Assembly (NCBI GenBank): GCA_021733665.1
Contig: JAHREI010000001.1
Location: 248,001 to 312,000, forward strand
Direction of reading: 5' to 3'
DNA: 64,000 bases
Origin: Bacillus subtilis
GTDB taxonomy: Bacteria; Pseudomonadota; Alphaproteobacteria; Rhizobiales; Rhizobiaceae
Every line of letters starts with the position of its first letter. Positions within the stretch are counted from its first letter, which is position 1. This document shows, piece after piece, positions 46,232-55,432 of the stretch. Made by a program: the position numbers and the translations under genes. The notes under the pieces were generated by a model, which had not been told where the DNA came from, searched no databases, and was given only the letters and a program-made list of their open reading frames with translations.

Positions 46232-47389
46232 ATGAATGCACCAATGACAGGTCGCAGCGAACGGGTCAGTTTCCGTCGTCTGCGGCTTGCGCATTTTCGT
46301 AACTATGACAGCCTGTCCTTGCCGCTGAGCGGCGGTCATGTGGTGCTGACCGGCGAAAATGGTGCAGGTAAAACCAATCTTCTGGAAGCAGTATCTTTTC
46401 TGTCACCGGGGCGGGGCATGCGCCGTGCATCTTACGCCGATGTCAGCCGCAGCGGTGCGCCTGACGGTTTTGCTATTCATGCGCTGCTGGAATCGGCAAG
46501 CTATGGCGAGGCTGAGATCGGCACCGGACTGGCCGGAACCAATGGTGAGACAGGGCGTAAAGTCCGTATCAACGGCGCGCCTGCCAGCGCTGATCAGCTG
46601 CTCGATTATTCCCGCATCATCTGGCTCATTCCGGCGATGGATGGCTTATTTACCGGATCGGCCGGTGACCGCCGCCGTTTTCTCGATCGGATGGTGCTGG
46701 CCATTGATGTCAGCCACGGCAAACGCGTGCTGGATTATGAAAAAGCCATGCGTAGCCGTAACCGACTGATTTCGGATTATAATAGCGATGCGCAATGGCT
46801 GGATGCGATTGAGGCGCAGATGGCCGAGCTTGGTACAGCCATTGCCGCGGCGCGTGCCGAACTGATCAGCCTGATCGCCACGATGATTGAGCAGACGCCG
46901 GATGACAGCCCGTTCCCGAAAGTGGATTGCTTTCTGGAAGGCGAGCTGGAAGGCCGGATTCGTCTGGAGGCGGCGCTGGATCTCGAAGAGAATTTCCGTC
47001 GCGGCTTACGCGATATGCGTGGTCGTGACCGTGCGGCAGGGCGCACGCTTGACGGGCCGCATCGCACCGATATGGTTGTGCATCACCGCCCCAAGGGCAT
47101 GCCAGCGGCTTTGTGCTCGACCGGTGAGCAGAAGGCGCTGCTGATTGGTTTAGTGCTTGCCCATGCGAGGCTGACGGCCAATCTTGCCAATATGACACCG
47201 GTGCTACTGCTCGATGAAATTGCCGCGCATCTCGACGAGGGCAGACGTGCCGCCTTGTTCGATATTATTGATGACCTGGGTGCTCAGGCTTTTATGACCG
47301 GAACGGATCGCGCGCTGTTTCGCGACCTCAAAGGCGAAGCGCAATTTTTCAATGTCAGTGCTGCCAACCTGTCACCTTATGATATTTGA
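46232..47389 (+). CDS. recF: DNA replication and repair protein RecF
   Basis: RecF is an SMC-like ATPase that helps load RecA at gaps. The product has Walker A LTGENGAGKTNLLEAVSFL at about 40-58, the signature CSTGEQKALLIGLVLAHA and Walker B VLLLDEIAAHLDEGRR. The LRLAHFRNYDSLSLPLSG start is typical. ATG 46232 gives 385 residues, like relatives; GTG 46214 would add six. It follows dnaN closely, as in many bacteria, and was likely co-transcribed with it. Confidence 0.96.
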   Translation: MNAPMTGRSERVSFRRLRLAHFRNYDSLSLPLSGGHVVLTGENGAGKTNLLEAVSFLSPGRGMRRASYADVSRSGAPDGFAIHALLESASYGEAEIGTGLAGTNGETGRKVRINGAPASADQLLDYSRIIWLIPAMDGLFTGSAGDRRRFLDRMVLAIDVSHGKRVLDYEKAMRSRNRLISDYNSDAQWLDAIEAQMAELGTAIAAARAELISLIATMIEQTPDDSPFPKVDCFLEGELEGRIRLEAALDLEENFRRGLRDMRGRDRAAGRTLDGPHRTDMVVHHRPKGMPAALCSTGEQKALLIGLVLAHARLTANLANMTPVLLLDEIAAHLDEGRRAALFDIIDDLGAQAFMTGTDRALFRDLKGEAQFFNVSAANLSPYDI

Positions 47390-47420
47390 ACCGGCAGGGT
47401 TTCTGCGCTAAACTTCTCGC

Positions 47421-48206
47421 ATGAGCACACAGGCAGAACCCTTTAGCGGATTAGAAATCGAGCGTTATGCGCGCCATATCATCCTGCCGGAAATCGGCGG
47501 GGCAGGGCAGCAGAAGCTTAAAAATGCGCGCGTTCTGGTGATTGGTGCGGGCGGGCTCGGCAGTCCGGCATTGCTCTATCTGGCGGCAGCCGGTGTCGGC
47601 CATCTCGGTATCGTCGATGATGATATGGTTACGCTGTCCAATCTGCAGCGCCAGATCGTGCATCACACTGATAGTATCGGTGAGAACAAAACTGACAGTG
47701 CCGCGGCTACCATGCAGCGTATTAATCCGCATATTGAAGTGCACTGCCACACATTACGGCTCACGCCAGAGAATGTGACGGAACTGTTTTCAACCTATGA
47801 TATTATCGTCGACGGTTCGGATAATTTTGCCACCCGCTATCTGGTGGCAGATCATGCGGCATTGCTGGAAAAAGCCTTGGTCACCGCAGCGATGGGGCGA
47901 TTTGACGGCTCGCTGACGGTGCTGAAACCCTATGAACGGGATATGCAAGGCAATCTCTACCCGCATTACCGTGATTTGTTTCCTGAGCCGCCGCCGGAAG
48001 GTTTGATTCCGTCCTGTGCGGAAGCGGGGGTGATCGGTGCCTTACCGGCGATTCTCGGCTCAATGCAGGCCATGGAAGTGATCAAACTGATTACCGGCAT
48101 CGGAGAGCCTCTGCTGGGCCGTTTGCTGCTCTATGATGCACTGGCGGCGCGTTTTGAAACCATGCGCTATAAACGACGGGCAAAGGCGGCTGAAACAGAT
48201 GAGTGA
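47421..48206 (+). CDS. MoeB/ThiF family E1-like adenylyltransferase
   Basis: An E1-like enzyme that adenylates the C-terminus of a small sulfur carrier (MoaD or ThiS). The 261-residue product has the nucleotide-binding motif VIGAGGLGSPALLYLAAAGV, the FSTYDIIVDGSDNFATRYLV segment and the catalytic-cysteine region IPSCAEAGVIGALP. It lacks a rhodanese domain and also lacks the CxxC zinc-binding pairs of E. coli MoeB. Whether it serves molybdopterin or thiamin synthesis cannot be told. Its stop overlaps the start of the GNAT gene by eight bases. Confidence 0.9.
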   Translation: MSTQAEPFSGLEIERYARHIILPEIGGAGQQKLKNARVLVIGAGGLGSPALLYLAAAGVGHLGIVDDDMVTLSNLQRQIVHHTDSIGENKTDSAAATMQRINPHIEVHCHTLRLTPENVTELFSTYDIIVDGSDNFATRYLVADHAALLEKALVTAAMGRFDGSLTVLKPYERDMQGNLYPHYRDLFPEPPPEGLIPSCAEAGVIGALPAILGSMQAMEVIKLITGIGEPLLGRLLLYDALAARFETMRYKRRAKAAETDE

Positions 48207-48690
48207 ACAGAACCGGTCTTTTCAGGTTTTTACCATTACACCTGACTATGACGGGTTCGATACTCTGTTGCTGCTGATACAAGATGCCTTTGCCACGCTG
48301 GATCGCGTGATAGATCCGCCAAGTTCGGCCGGTCGGCTGACAACTGAAATTCTGCACTATAAGGCTTTTAAAGAGACAGCCTATGGCGTGCTCTGTGATG
48401 GTGAGCTGGCCGGATGCGTGTTTCTGGCGGATAAGGGTGATCATCTGTATTTAGGCAAGCTGGCGGTCGGTAAAAAATTTCGCGGGCTCGGGCTGGCACA
48501 TCTTTTGGTCGAGACGGCCGAGAAACTGGCACGGCAGCGTGCAATGTCGCATATCGACCTGCAAGTCCGCATTGAACTGAAGGATAATCAGCACCTGTTT
48601 ACAAGACTGGGATTTGAAGTGGTCGGAGAAACCATGCATCCGGGCTTTGATCGCGTGACATCGCTGACAATGCGGAAAACCCTGACGTAA
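48199..48690 (+). CDS. GNAT family N-acetyltransferase
   Basis: A 163-residue acetyltransferase of unknown substrate. The acetyl-CoA motif is YLGKLAVGKKFRGLGLAHLL at about 92-111, followed by the HIDLQVRIELKDNQHLFTRL region and GFEVVGETMHPGFDR. The ATG at 48199 lies inside the end of the moeB-like gene, arguing for co-translation. It is followed after 19 bases by the aconitase X genes, which may belong to the same transcript. Confidence 0.88.
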   Translation: MSEQNRSFQVFTITPDYDGFDTLLLLIQDAFATLDRVIDPPSSAGRLTTEILHYKAFKETAYGVLCDGELAGCVFLADKGDHLYLGKLAVGKKFRGLGLAHLLVETAEKLARQRAMSHIDLQVRIELKDNQHLFTRLGFEVVGETMHPGFDRVTSLTMRKTLT

Positions 48691-48709
48691 TTTTATTCGG
48701 GAGGAACCT

Positions 48710-49969
48710 ATGGTGCTGACACTGAGCGCGGAGGAGCGTGCCATTATCAACGGGCGGGATGGCGCTGGCTCTGCAATGGCCATGCGCATTGTTGCCAGAA
48801 CCGCGGAGCTGATGGGGGCACCGAGGCTGATCCCCATCGCTTCCGCACATATTGACGGTGCGCTCTATCACGGTGACAGCGGTACTTATTTTGCAGAGAA
48901 GCTGGTTGAAGGACAGGCAAAGGTGCGCGTGCGCGCGACGCTGAATGTCGGTTCGCTGGATTTGACCGGCTGCTCCGGTAACCGTTTGCCGCCGCATGAG
49001 GCGGCAATGGCGAAGCGGATGATGCAGGCCTATATCAAACTTGGTTGTGAACCGTCATGGACCTGCGCGCCCTATCAGGCAGGGCACCGCCCGCAAACCG
49101 GCACCGATGTGGCATGGGGCGAATCGAATGCCGTGGTGTTTTGCAACTCGGTTCTGGGTGCCCGTACGAATCGCTATGGTGATTATCTCGATATTGCCTG
49201 TGCCATTGCCGGTCGCGCACCGGATTACGGATTGCACCGGCCGGAGAATCGCCGTGCCACAGTTGTGGTTGATCTGAGCGCTCTTGATTCTGCTCTTTTA
49301 AGTCAGGCTGTGGCCTGGCCGGTGTTGGGTAATCTTTACGGACGCCTGATTGGCGATTCTATTGGCGTGGTGACAGGCGTTGCACCGGAGATGTTATCCG
49401 AAGATGATCTGAAAGCCTTTGGTGCAGCCTCTGCCTCATCCGGCGCTGTCGGGCTTTTTCATATTGCGGGGCACACACCAGAGGCACCGGATGTCGAATC
49501 GGCATTGCAGGGCTATGCGCCGCTGGAAATTATCCGCGTGACACCGAAAATGGTGCGGGATGCGCGCAAAGCTTTGTCCACGATTGAGGCGGACAGAATT
49601 GATGCTGTGGCAATAGGCAGTCCGCATTTATCGGTCGACGAGTTTGACCTGCTTGAGGCTGCAATTTCTGAGCGGCGATTAATGGTGCCGCTTTATGCCT
49701 GTACGGGACGGCATGTACTGCGCGAACTGGACAAGAATCAGCGCCGGCAAAGACTGGAACAGGCCGGAGTGATTGTTGTGGCTGACACCTGTGTGGTCGT
49801 CACGCCGATTCTGCCGGAAAAGGACAATGCGGTGCTGATGACCAATTCCGGTAAATTTGCCCATTATGCGCCGGGCAATACCGGTTACGGTGTTGTTTAT
49901 GGCTCTTTGCAGGAATGTGTTGAAAGCGCTGTCACCGGCCGTGTCCGGTTTGCTGAGGAGACATGGTGA
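48710..49969 (+). CDS. Aconitase X large (catalytic) subunit, AcnX
   Basis: The large subunit of a two-subunit aconitase X. The 419-residue product has the DUF521/AcnX core: LTLSAEERAIINGRDGAGSA at the start and VAWGESNAVVFCNSVLGART in the middle with a conserved cysteine. SWTCAPYQAG and the GCSGN segments provide further cysteines. In bacteria characterised family members are cis-3-hydroxy-L-proline dehydratases with an iron-sulfur cofactor; archaeal relatives act on mevalonate phosphate. No proline-degradation partner is nearby, so the substrate is inference. Start ATG has GGGAGG upstream. Confidence 0.88.
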   Translation: MVLTLSAEERAIINGRDGAGSAMAMRIVARTAELMGAPRLIPIASAHIDGALYHGDSGTYFAEKLVEGQAKVRVRATLNVGSLDLTGCSGNRLPPHEAAMAKRMMQAYIKLGCEPSWTCAPYQAGHRPQTGTDVAWGESNAVVFCNSVLGARTNRYGDYLDIACAIAGRAPDYGLHRPENRRATVVVDLSALDSALLSQAVAWPVLGNLYGRLIGDSIGVVTGVAPEMLSEDDLKAFGAASASSGAVGLFHIAGHTPEAPDVESALQGYAPLEIIRVTPKMVRDARKALSTIEADRIDAVAIGSPHLSVDEFDLLEAAISERRLMVPLYACTGRHVLRELDKNQRRQRLEQAGVIVVADTCVVVTPILPEKDNAVLMTNSGKFAHYAPGNTGYGVVYGSLQECVESAVTGRVRFAEETW

Positions 49970-50397
49970 TGGAGGCGCTTTTACAAGATGAATTTCAGGC
50001 CAAAATATTGGTTGCAGGTGCGCCGGTGGAAGCGCCCGCTTTTGCGCTGACAGCACCAATCAGCTTTTGGGGCGGCGTTGATCCGCAAACCGGCTTGATC
50101 GCCAATGTGCGCCATCCGCAATATGGCCAATCCGTCTCCGGTAAAGTGCTGTGCCTGCCTGCAACGGTTGGGTCCTCATCGGCGGCTGCGGTGCTTCTGG
50201 AACTGGTACACAGCAACCGTGCACCGGCAGCGATTCTCCTGCATGAGCCGGATGCAATTCTGTTGCTGGGTCTGATTGTTGCCGAAGAAATGGGATTGAA
50301 AATCCCGCCTGCCTATCAGTTGGATCGCGAAACCTATGCGCTGTTAGATCAACACCAGCTCCATATCAGCGAGCAGGGAATAATCCGTATTCTGTAA
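49969..50397 (+). CDS. Aconitase X small subunit (DUF126 swivel domain)
   Basis: The small swivel subunit that completes the active site of AcnX. The 142-residue product has the LTAPISFWGGVDPQTGLIAN pattern, the SGKVLCLPATVGSSSAAAVL region and ILLHEPDAILLLGLIVAEEM. The ATG at 49969 has GAGGAG 8 bases upstream and overlaps the large-subunit stop by one base (TGATG); an in-frame ATG six bases earlier is possible. Single-polypeptide AcnX proteins exist, so the split form is informative. The pair is followed by a 108-base repeat. Confidence 0.88.
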   Translation: MEALLQDEFQAKILVAGAPVEAPAFALTAPISFWGGVDPQTGLIANVRHPQYGQSVSGKVLCLPATVGSSSAAAVLLELVHSNRAPAAILLHEPDAILLLGLIVAEEMGLKIPPAYQLDRETYALLDQHQLHISEQGIIRIL

Positions 50398-50432
50398 GAA
50401 AAGAGCCAGAAGTTCCAGCTCTTTCCGTTATT

Positions 50433-50540
50433 CTAGAGCGGTTTACGCGCATGTTGGATCACAGTGTTCGCTCTAGTTTCTTTAGTTTGTCGCATTATCC
50501 CGACGTCAAGTTGATCCAACTTGACTGTGAAATGCTCTAG
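50433..50540. repeat. 108-bp intergenic repeat with terminal inverted ends
   Basis: The element begins CTAGAGC and ends GCTCTAG. It contains an internal CTAGAGCG/CGCTCTAG palindrome (50433-50476) and a CAAGTT/AACTTG palindrome near 50507-50523. Its end, AAATGCTCTAG, resembles the end of repeat copy 1 (GGAAATGCTCTAAG). The last bases supply the stop codon of ghrA. The size is like the Bru-RS palindromic repeats of Brucella, but identity is not established. Confidence 0.65.
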
Positions 50541-51505
50541 TATTGTTTCTCGCGGTCAACCAGATTGGTCAATGTGCCGTCGCGCTCATAATCGGTAATC
50601 ATTTTCACGATTTCCGGTGTCAGCGCATTGGCCGAAGAACTGGCCGCAGCATGCGGTGTGATGGTGATCTTCGGATTACCCCAGAGCGGGCTCGTTTCCG
50701 GCAAAGGTTCGGTTTCAAACACATCCAGAGAAGTAGCGGAGAGCAGACCGCGTTCAAGCGCTGCCTGAATATCCGCTTCATTCTGCAAACCGCCACGCCC
50801 TGCATTGATCAGGATCGGCGCGCCGAGCGGGCCGTCCTCTTTCATACGGCCGAAGACTGACATCGACAGAATACCTTTGGTATCCGGTGTCAGCGGCAGC
50901 AGGCAGACGAGAATATCAACCTGTTTGAGGAAGTCGCTCAATCCGTCTTTCCCGTGATAGGTGGTTACACCGGCAACATCCTGAGGGCGGCGGCTCCAGC
51001 CGCTGACATTGAAACCAAGATGCTTCAGCTTGTCGGCTGCATCGCGTCCTAAAACGCCTAAGCCCATAATCCCGACATTGACCTCATTGGCCGCAGGCTG
51101 ACGACGGTCTTCACGCCAGATTTTCTTGAGCTGCTGCGCACGATATTGAGGGCCGAGACGATGATGATCCAGCACCTGCCAGACCACATATTCGGTCATA
51201 CGCATGGTCAGATCAGGCGAAACGGTACGCACGATCGGCAGGTTTGGCACCTGATCATCGTGGAATACATGATCCACACCGGCACCGAGCGAGAAGATGA
51301 CTTTCAGGTTCGGCAAATTGGCGAGTGAGCCGCGTTTCTGCTTCCACACCAGAGCATAATCAATGGATGCTTCTTCACCGGCTTTGACTTGCGTAACAAT
51401 CTCGCGATCCGGTGCAACTTTGGCAAAAGCCTGCATCCAGATTTCCGGATCCCAGCCAGTGGCTGCGAAATAGATTTTACCGGCGTTTTTTGTTGCTGCA
51501 CTCAT
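50537..51505 (-). CDS. ghrA: Glyoxylate/hydroxypyruvate reductase A family protein
   Basis: A D-2-hydroxyacid dehydrogenase of the GhrA branch, reducing glyoxylate or hydroxypyruvate with NAD(P)H. The 322-residue product has the Rossmann motif GIMGLGVLGRDAADKL, the catalytic Arg in LINAGRGGLQNEAD, the Glu in DVFETEPLP and the His in TPHAAAS. The ATG overlaps the yejF stop by four bases, so it is translationally coupled to the peptide transporter. Its stop codon lies inside the repeat at 50433-50540. Unlike the dehydrogenase at 21389 it lacks the full N-terminal ACT-like segment. Substrate is inference. Confidence 0.9.
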   Translation of the reverse strand: MSAATKNAGKIYFAATGWDPEIWMQAFAKVAPDREIVTQVKAGEEASIDYALVWKQKRGSLANLPNLKVIFSLGAGVDHVFHDDQVPNLPIVRTVSPDLTMRMTEYVVWQVLDHHRLGPQYRAQQLKKIWREDRRQPAANEVNVGIMGLGVLGRDAADKLKHLGFNVSGWSRRPQDVAGVTTYHGKDGLSDFLKQVDILVCLLPLTPDTKGILSMSVFGRMKEDGPLGAPILINAGRGGLQNEADIQAALERGLLSATSLDVFETEPLPETSPLWGNPKITITPHAAASSSANALTPEIVKMITDYERDGTLTNLVDREKQY

Positions 51506-53145
51506 TGATTTACCACTCCCTTTTCAGCCGTTTCCAAACGGAAGGCTGCTGCCATCAATGCGCGGGTGTAATCGGTTTTCGGCGCCTCAAAAATTTCCTC
51601 CGCCGGACCATATTCCACCGCTTTGCCATTGCGCATTACAAGTACATGATTGGCAAGGGCTTTCACCACACGCAAGTCGTGACTGATGAAAAGATAGCTT
51701 AAATTGTGCTTTTTCTGTAAGTTTCGCAGCAATTCGACGACCTGTGCCTGCACACTCATATCCAAAGCTGAAGTCGGCTCATCCAGCATCACAAAACGCG
51801 GATTGAGCACCATGGCACGGGCGATGGCGATGCGCTGGCGCTGACCGCCGGAAAACTCGTGCGGATAACGGAAGCGGCTTTCCGGATCGAGATTAACTTC
51901 ATGCAGGGCTGCCACGACTTTATCATCGCGCTCGTCTGGTGTGAGCTTAGGCTCATGAACCTGCAGACCCTCGGCGATAATTTCCGCCACCGACATACGC
52001 GGGCTAAGCGAACCGAACGGATCCTGAAAGACGATCTGCATTTCACGACGTAACGGGCGCATATCCTTAAAGGAAAACTGATTAATATTGCGCTCGCCAA
52101 AGCGGATTTCGCCTTTGGAGGAAATCATACGTGATAATGCTAGGCCAAGTGTGGTTTTGCCGGAGCCGGATTCCCCGACAACACCGAGTGTCTGTCCCGC
52201 ACGCAATTCTACATTGATGCCGTCAACCGCTTTCACATAATCGACGGTTTTGCGCATAAAGCCTTTTTTGATCGGGAACCAGACTTTGATGTCCTCGCCG
52301 CTCATCACCAGCGGTGCATTTTCTTCTGCTGGCAGAGGGGCGCCTTTAGGTTCCGCGCTCAGCAAATGCTTGGTATAATCATGCTGCGGATTGGTGAAAA
52401 TATCTTCCGTTTTACCGCTTTCCACGATCTTACCGTGATGCATGACGCAAACGCGATCGGCAATTTTGCGCACCACACCCAGATCATGGGTGATGAACAG
52501 CATCGACATATCCTGCGAGCGTTTCAGCTCGGCCAGTAGCTGCAAAATCTGCGCCTGTACGGTCACGTCAAGCGCTGTGGTCGGCTCATCGGCAATCAGT
52601 AGCTTTGGCTTGTTGGCCAGTGCCATAGCGATCATTACGCGCTGACGCTGACCGCCGGAGAGCTGATGCGGATAGGATTGCAGACGCTTTTCCGGCTCAC
52701 GGATACCAACTTCATGGAGCAATTCCAGCGTGCGAGCACGTGCCTGTTTTTCGCCCATGCCTTGATGCAGACGCAGGATTTCACCGATCTGACGCTCAAC
52801 CACATGCAGCGGATTGAGCGAGGTCATCGGCTCCTGAAAGATCATGGCGATGTCATTGCCGCGAACACCGCGCAGTTTGTTTTCCGGTGTGGTCAGCATA
52901 TCCTCATTTTCAAAAAGGATCTGACCGGATGGATGGCTGGCGGACGGATAAGGCAGCAGCTTCAGCACCGACAAAGCGGAGATGGATTTGCCCGATCCGG
53001 ATTCACCGACCAGTGCTACGGTTTCGCCTTTGTGGATGTCGAAGGAAATATGATCGACAGCAACTCTGTCCTGACCATCCTGATGAAAGGCAATCGACAG
53101 ATCGCGGACGCTGAGCAGCACATCGGCTTTTTCATCTTGGGTCAT
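51502..53145 (-). CDS. yejF: Peptide ABC transporter ATPase YejF (double domain)
   Basis: The ATP-hydrolysing component of the Yej peptide importer, with two fused ABC domains in 547 residues. Domain 1 has VGESGSGKSISALSV and LSGGQRQRVMIAMALA; domain 2 has VGESGSGKTTLGLAL and FSGGQRQRIAIARAMV. Both have the oligopeptide-transporter C-terminal extension. It overlaps yejE (ATGA) and is overlapped by ghrA, giving a tightly coupled series. In Brucella and Sinorhizobium this transporter has been linked to antimicrobial-peptide resistance. Confidence 0.96.
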   Translation of the reverse strand: MTQDEKADVLLSVRDLSIAFHQDGQDRVAVDHISFDIHKGETVALVGESGSGKSISALSVLKLLPYPSASHPSGQILFENEDMLTTPENKLRGVRGNDIAMIFQEPMTSLNPLHVVERQIGEILRLHQGMGEKQARARTLELLHEVGIREPEKRLQSYPHQLSGGQRQRVMIAMALANKPKLLIADEPTTALDVTVQAQILQLLAELKRSQDMSMLFITHDLGVVRKIADRVCVMHHGKIVESGKTEDIFTNPQHDYTKHLLSAEPKGAPLPAEENAPLVMSGEDIKVWFPIKKGFMRKTVDYVKAVDGINVELRAGQTLGVVGESGSGKTTLGLALSRMISSKGEIRFGERNINQFSFKDMRPLRREMQIVFQDPFGSLSPRMSVAEIIAEGLQVHEPKLTPDERDDKVVAALHEVNLDPESRFRYPHEFSGGQRQRIAIARAMVLNPRFVMLDEPTSALDMSVQAQVVELLRNLQKKHNLSYLFISHDLRVVKALANHVLVMRNGKAVEYGPAEEIFEAPKTDYTRALMAAAFRLETAEKGVVNQ

Positions 53146-54278
53146 TTAAAAGCCTTTCGCGGATCAAAGGCATCACGCACTGCTTCACCGACAAAGATCA
53201 GCAGCGAGAGCATCAGCGAGATAACAATAAAACCGGTTATGCCAAGCCATGGTGCCTGAAGATTATTTTTACCCTGTGCCAGCATTTCACCAAGCGACGC
53301 CGAGCCCGGCGGCAGTCCGAAGCCAAGGAAGTCGAGCGAAGTCAGCGTGGTGATCGAACCGTTGAGAATGAATGGCAGGAAGGTCAGGGTTGCGACCATC
53401 GCATTCGGCAGCAAATGCCGCCACATGATTGTGCGGTTATTCACGCCCAGCGAACGCGCTGCATTCACATATTCAAAGTTACGGGCGCGCAGGAATTCGG
53501 CACGGACAACGCCGACAAAGGCAACCCATGAGAACAGCAGCATGATAAACAACAGCACCCAGAAGCCAGGCGGCAGAATGGCGGCGATAATCAGCAACAG
53601 ATAGAGTACCGGTATGGATGACCAGATTTCGATAAAGCGCTGGAAAATCAGATCAACCCAACCGCCGAAATAGCCCTGTACCGCACCGGCTGTTACACCG
53701 ATGACACCGGAAAAGGCGGTAAGGATGAGACCAAACAATACAGAAATACGGAAACCGTAGAGCGCACGGGCAAACACATCGCGTGCTTGATCGTCAGTGC
53801 CGAGCCAGTTCATATTGCCAATGGTGCAGTTCGGATCATTCACGCCTTCCGCATAGCGGGCGCAGCGCTGTTCCTTCGACATCAGCCAGAAAGGTTTGGA
53901 CGGCGCAGCTTCCGGAATCTCGTTGTTCACCGTGCGATAGGAATAGCGAAACGGCGGCCAAATTGCCCAGCCGTTTTGATTGATTTCATCCTGAATGACC
54001 GGATCACGGTAGTCGGTGACGGCATAGAAACCGCCGAATTTCTCTTCCGGATAATCAACCAGCACCGGCATCAGAATTTCGCCCTTGTAGGAAACCAGAA
54101 TTGGTTTGTCATTGGCGATAAATTCAGCAAAGAGCGAGCCGATAAACAGGAACATAAACAGCCACAAAGACCACCAGCCACGGCGGTTGGCTTTGAAATT
54201 ACGCCAGCGCCGCTGGTTGAGCGGCGACAGAAACGGGCGTTTCACCCGCACAGGAGAGGTTGCTGTGATATCGCTCAT
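53142..54278 (-). CDS. yejE: Peptide ABC transporter permease YejE
   Basis: The second inner-membrane permease of the Yej importer. The 378-residue product has an N-terminal membrane segment (LWLFMFLFIGSLFAEFI) and a long periplasmic loop (about 55-150). A BPD-type permease domain follows with six segments in all, including the EAA loop region EFLRARNFEYVNAARSLG. ATG 54278 overlaps the yejB stop (TGATG) and has GGAGGG upstream; GTG 54281 is less likely. Confidence 0.95.
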   Translation of the reverse strand: MSDITATSPVRVKRPFLSPLNQRRWRNFKANRRGWWSLWLFMFLFIGSLFAEFIANDKPILVSYKGEILMPVLVDYPEEKFGGFYAVTDYRDPVIQDEINQNGWAIWPPFRYSYRTVNNEIPEAAPSKPFWLMSKEQRCARYAEGVNDPNCTIGNMNWLGTDDQARDVFARALYGFRISVLFGLILTAFSGVIGVTAGAVQGYFGGWVDLIFQRFIEIWSSIPVLYLLLIIAAILPPGFWVLLFIMLLFSWVAFVGVVRAEFLRARNFEYVNAARSLGVNNRTIMWRHLLPNAMVATLTFLPFILNGSITTLTSLDFLGFGLPPGSASLGEMLAQGKNNLQAPWLGITGFIVISLMLSLLIFVGEAVRDAFDPRKAFK

Positions 54279-55372
54279 CACACATCCCTCCGGTCAAAAT
54301 CAATACGCGGATCAATCCATGTATAAGTGAGGTCGGAGAGCAGGCTGACGAGCAGGCCGATCAGCGAGAAGATAAACAAATTGGCAAAAACCACAGGATA
54401 ATCACGGTTAAGCACGGACTGGTAGCCAAGCAGACCAAGACCATCGAGCGAGAAAATGGTTTCAATCAGCAGCGAGCCGGTGAAGAAGGCGGTGATGAAT
54501 GCACCGGGAAAACCGGCAATCACAATCAGCATCGCATTGCGGAACACATGGCTATACAACACCTGCCGTTCTGTCAGGCCCTTGGCGCGTGCTGTGGTGA
54601 CATATTGTTTGCGGATTTCTTCCAGAAACGAGTTTTTGGTAAGCAGGGTAGTCGTCGCAAAAGCAGACAGTACCAGAGCCAGCACCGGCAGCGCCATATG
54701 CCAGATATAATCGGTGATTTTGCCCCACAGGCTCATCTGGTCGAAATCCGGCGACGTCAGGCCGCGTAGCGGGAACCAGTCAAAGAACGAGCCGCCGGCA
54801 AACAGCACGATCAGCATGATGGCGAAGAGAAAACTCGGGATAGCATAACCGACAATGATCACCGCGCTGGTCCAGACGTCAAAACGTGAACCGTCACGCA
54901 CAGCTTTGGTAATGCCGAGCGGAATAGAAATCATATAGGAAATCAGGGTGAGCCATAGGCCGAGAGAAATCGATACCGGCAGTTTTTCTTTAATCAAATC
55001 AATAACGTCGATATCGCGGAAATAGGAATGGCCGAAATCAAAACGGGCATAGTTCCACAGCATCAGGCCGAAGCGTTCCAGCGGCGGTTTGTCAAAACCG
55101 AACTGCTTTTCAAGACTGGCGATAAATTCAGGATCAAGCCCCTGTGCGCCGCGATATTTCGAGGAGCCGCCGCTATCCATTGATATGCTGCCTGCATCAG
55201 CGCCACCGCCCGAGAGCCTGTCCATGGCATCGCCGCCCTGTCCCTGCAATTGCGCAATAACACGCTCGACAGGGCCACCGGGAGCAAACTGGATGACGGC
55301 AAAGGAAATGGCCATGATTCCGAAGAGGGTCGGAATCATGAGCAGCAGGCGTCGGAGAATATAAGCGCCCAT
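54278..55372 (-). CDS. yejB: Peptide ABC transporter permease YejB
   Basis: The first permease of the Yej importer. The 364-residue product begins with [20 protein letters not shown], the typical start of DppB/OppB-type permeases. An extra Gly/Ser-rich periplasmic loop (about 45-75) follows, then six membrane segments. The permease signature lies at [20 protein letters not shown]. It follows yejA2 by 60 bases and is coupled to yejE. Confidence 0.96.
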   Translation of the reverse strand: MGAYILRRLLLMIPTLFGIMAISFAVIQFAPGGPVERVIAQLQGQGGDAMDRLSGGGADAGSISMDSGGSSKYRGAQGLDPEFIASLEKQFGFDKPPLERFGLMLWNYARFDFGHSYFRDIDVIDLIKEKLPVSISLGLWLTLISYMISIPLGITKAVRDGSRFDVWTSAVIIVGYAIPSFLFAIMLIVLFAGGSFFDWFPLRGLTSPDFDQMSLWGKITDYIWHMALPVLALVLSAFATTTLLTKNSFLEEIRKQYVTTARAKGLTERQVLYSHVFRNAMLIVIAGFPGAFITAFFTGSLLIETIFSLDGLGLLGYQSVLNRDYPVVFANLFIFSLIGLLVSLLSDLTYTWIDPRIDFDRRDV

Positions 55373-55432
55373 CAGTTGTATAATCCTGTTTGTTTTTTAT
55401 GGTCTTTTGACAGTTTAGTGCAAAGTGCTGAA

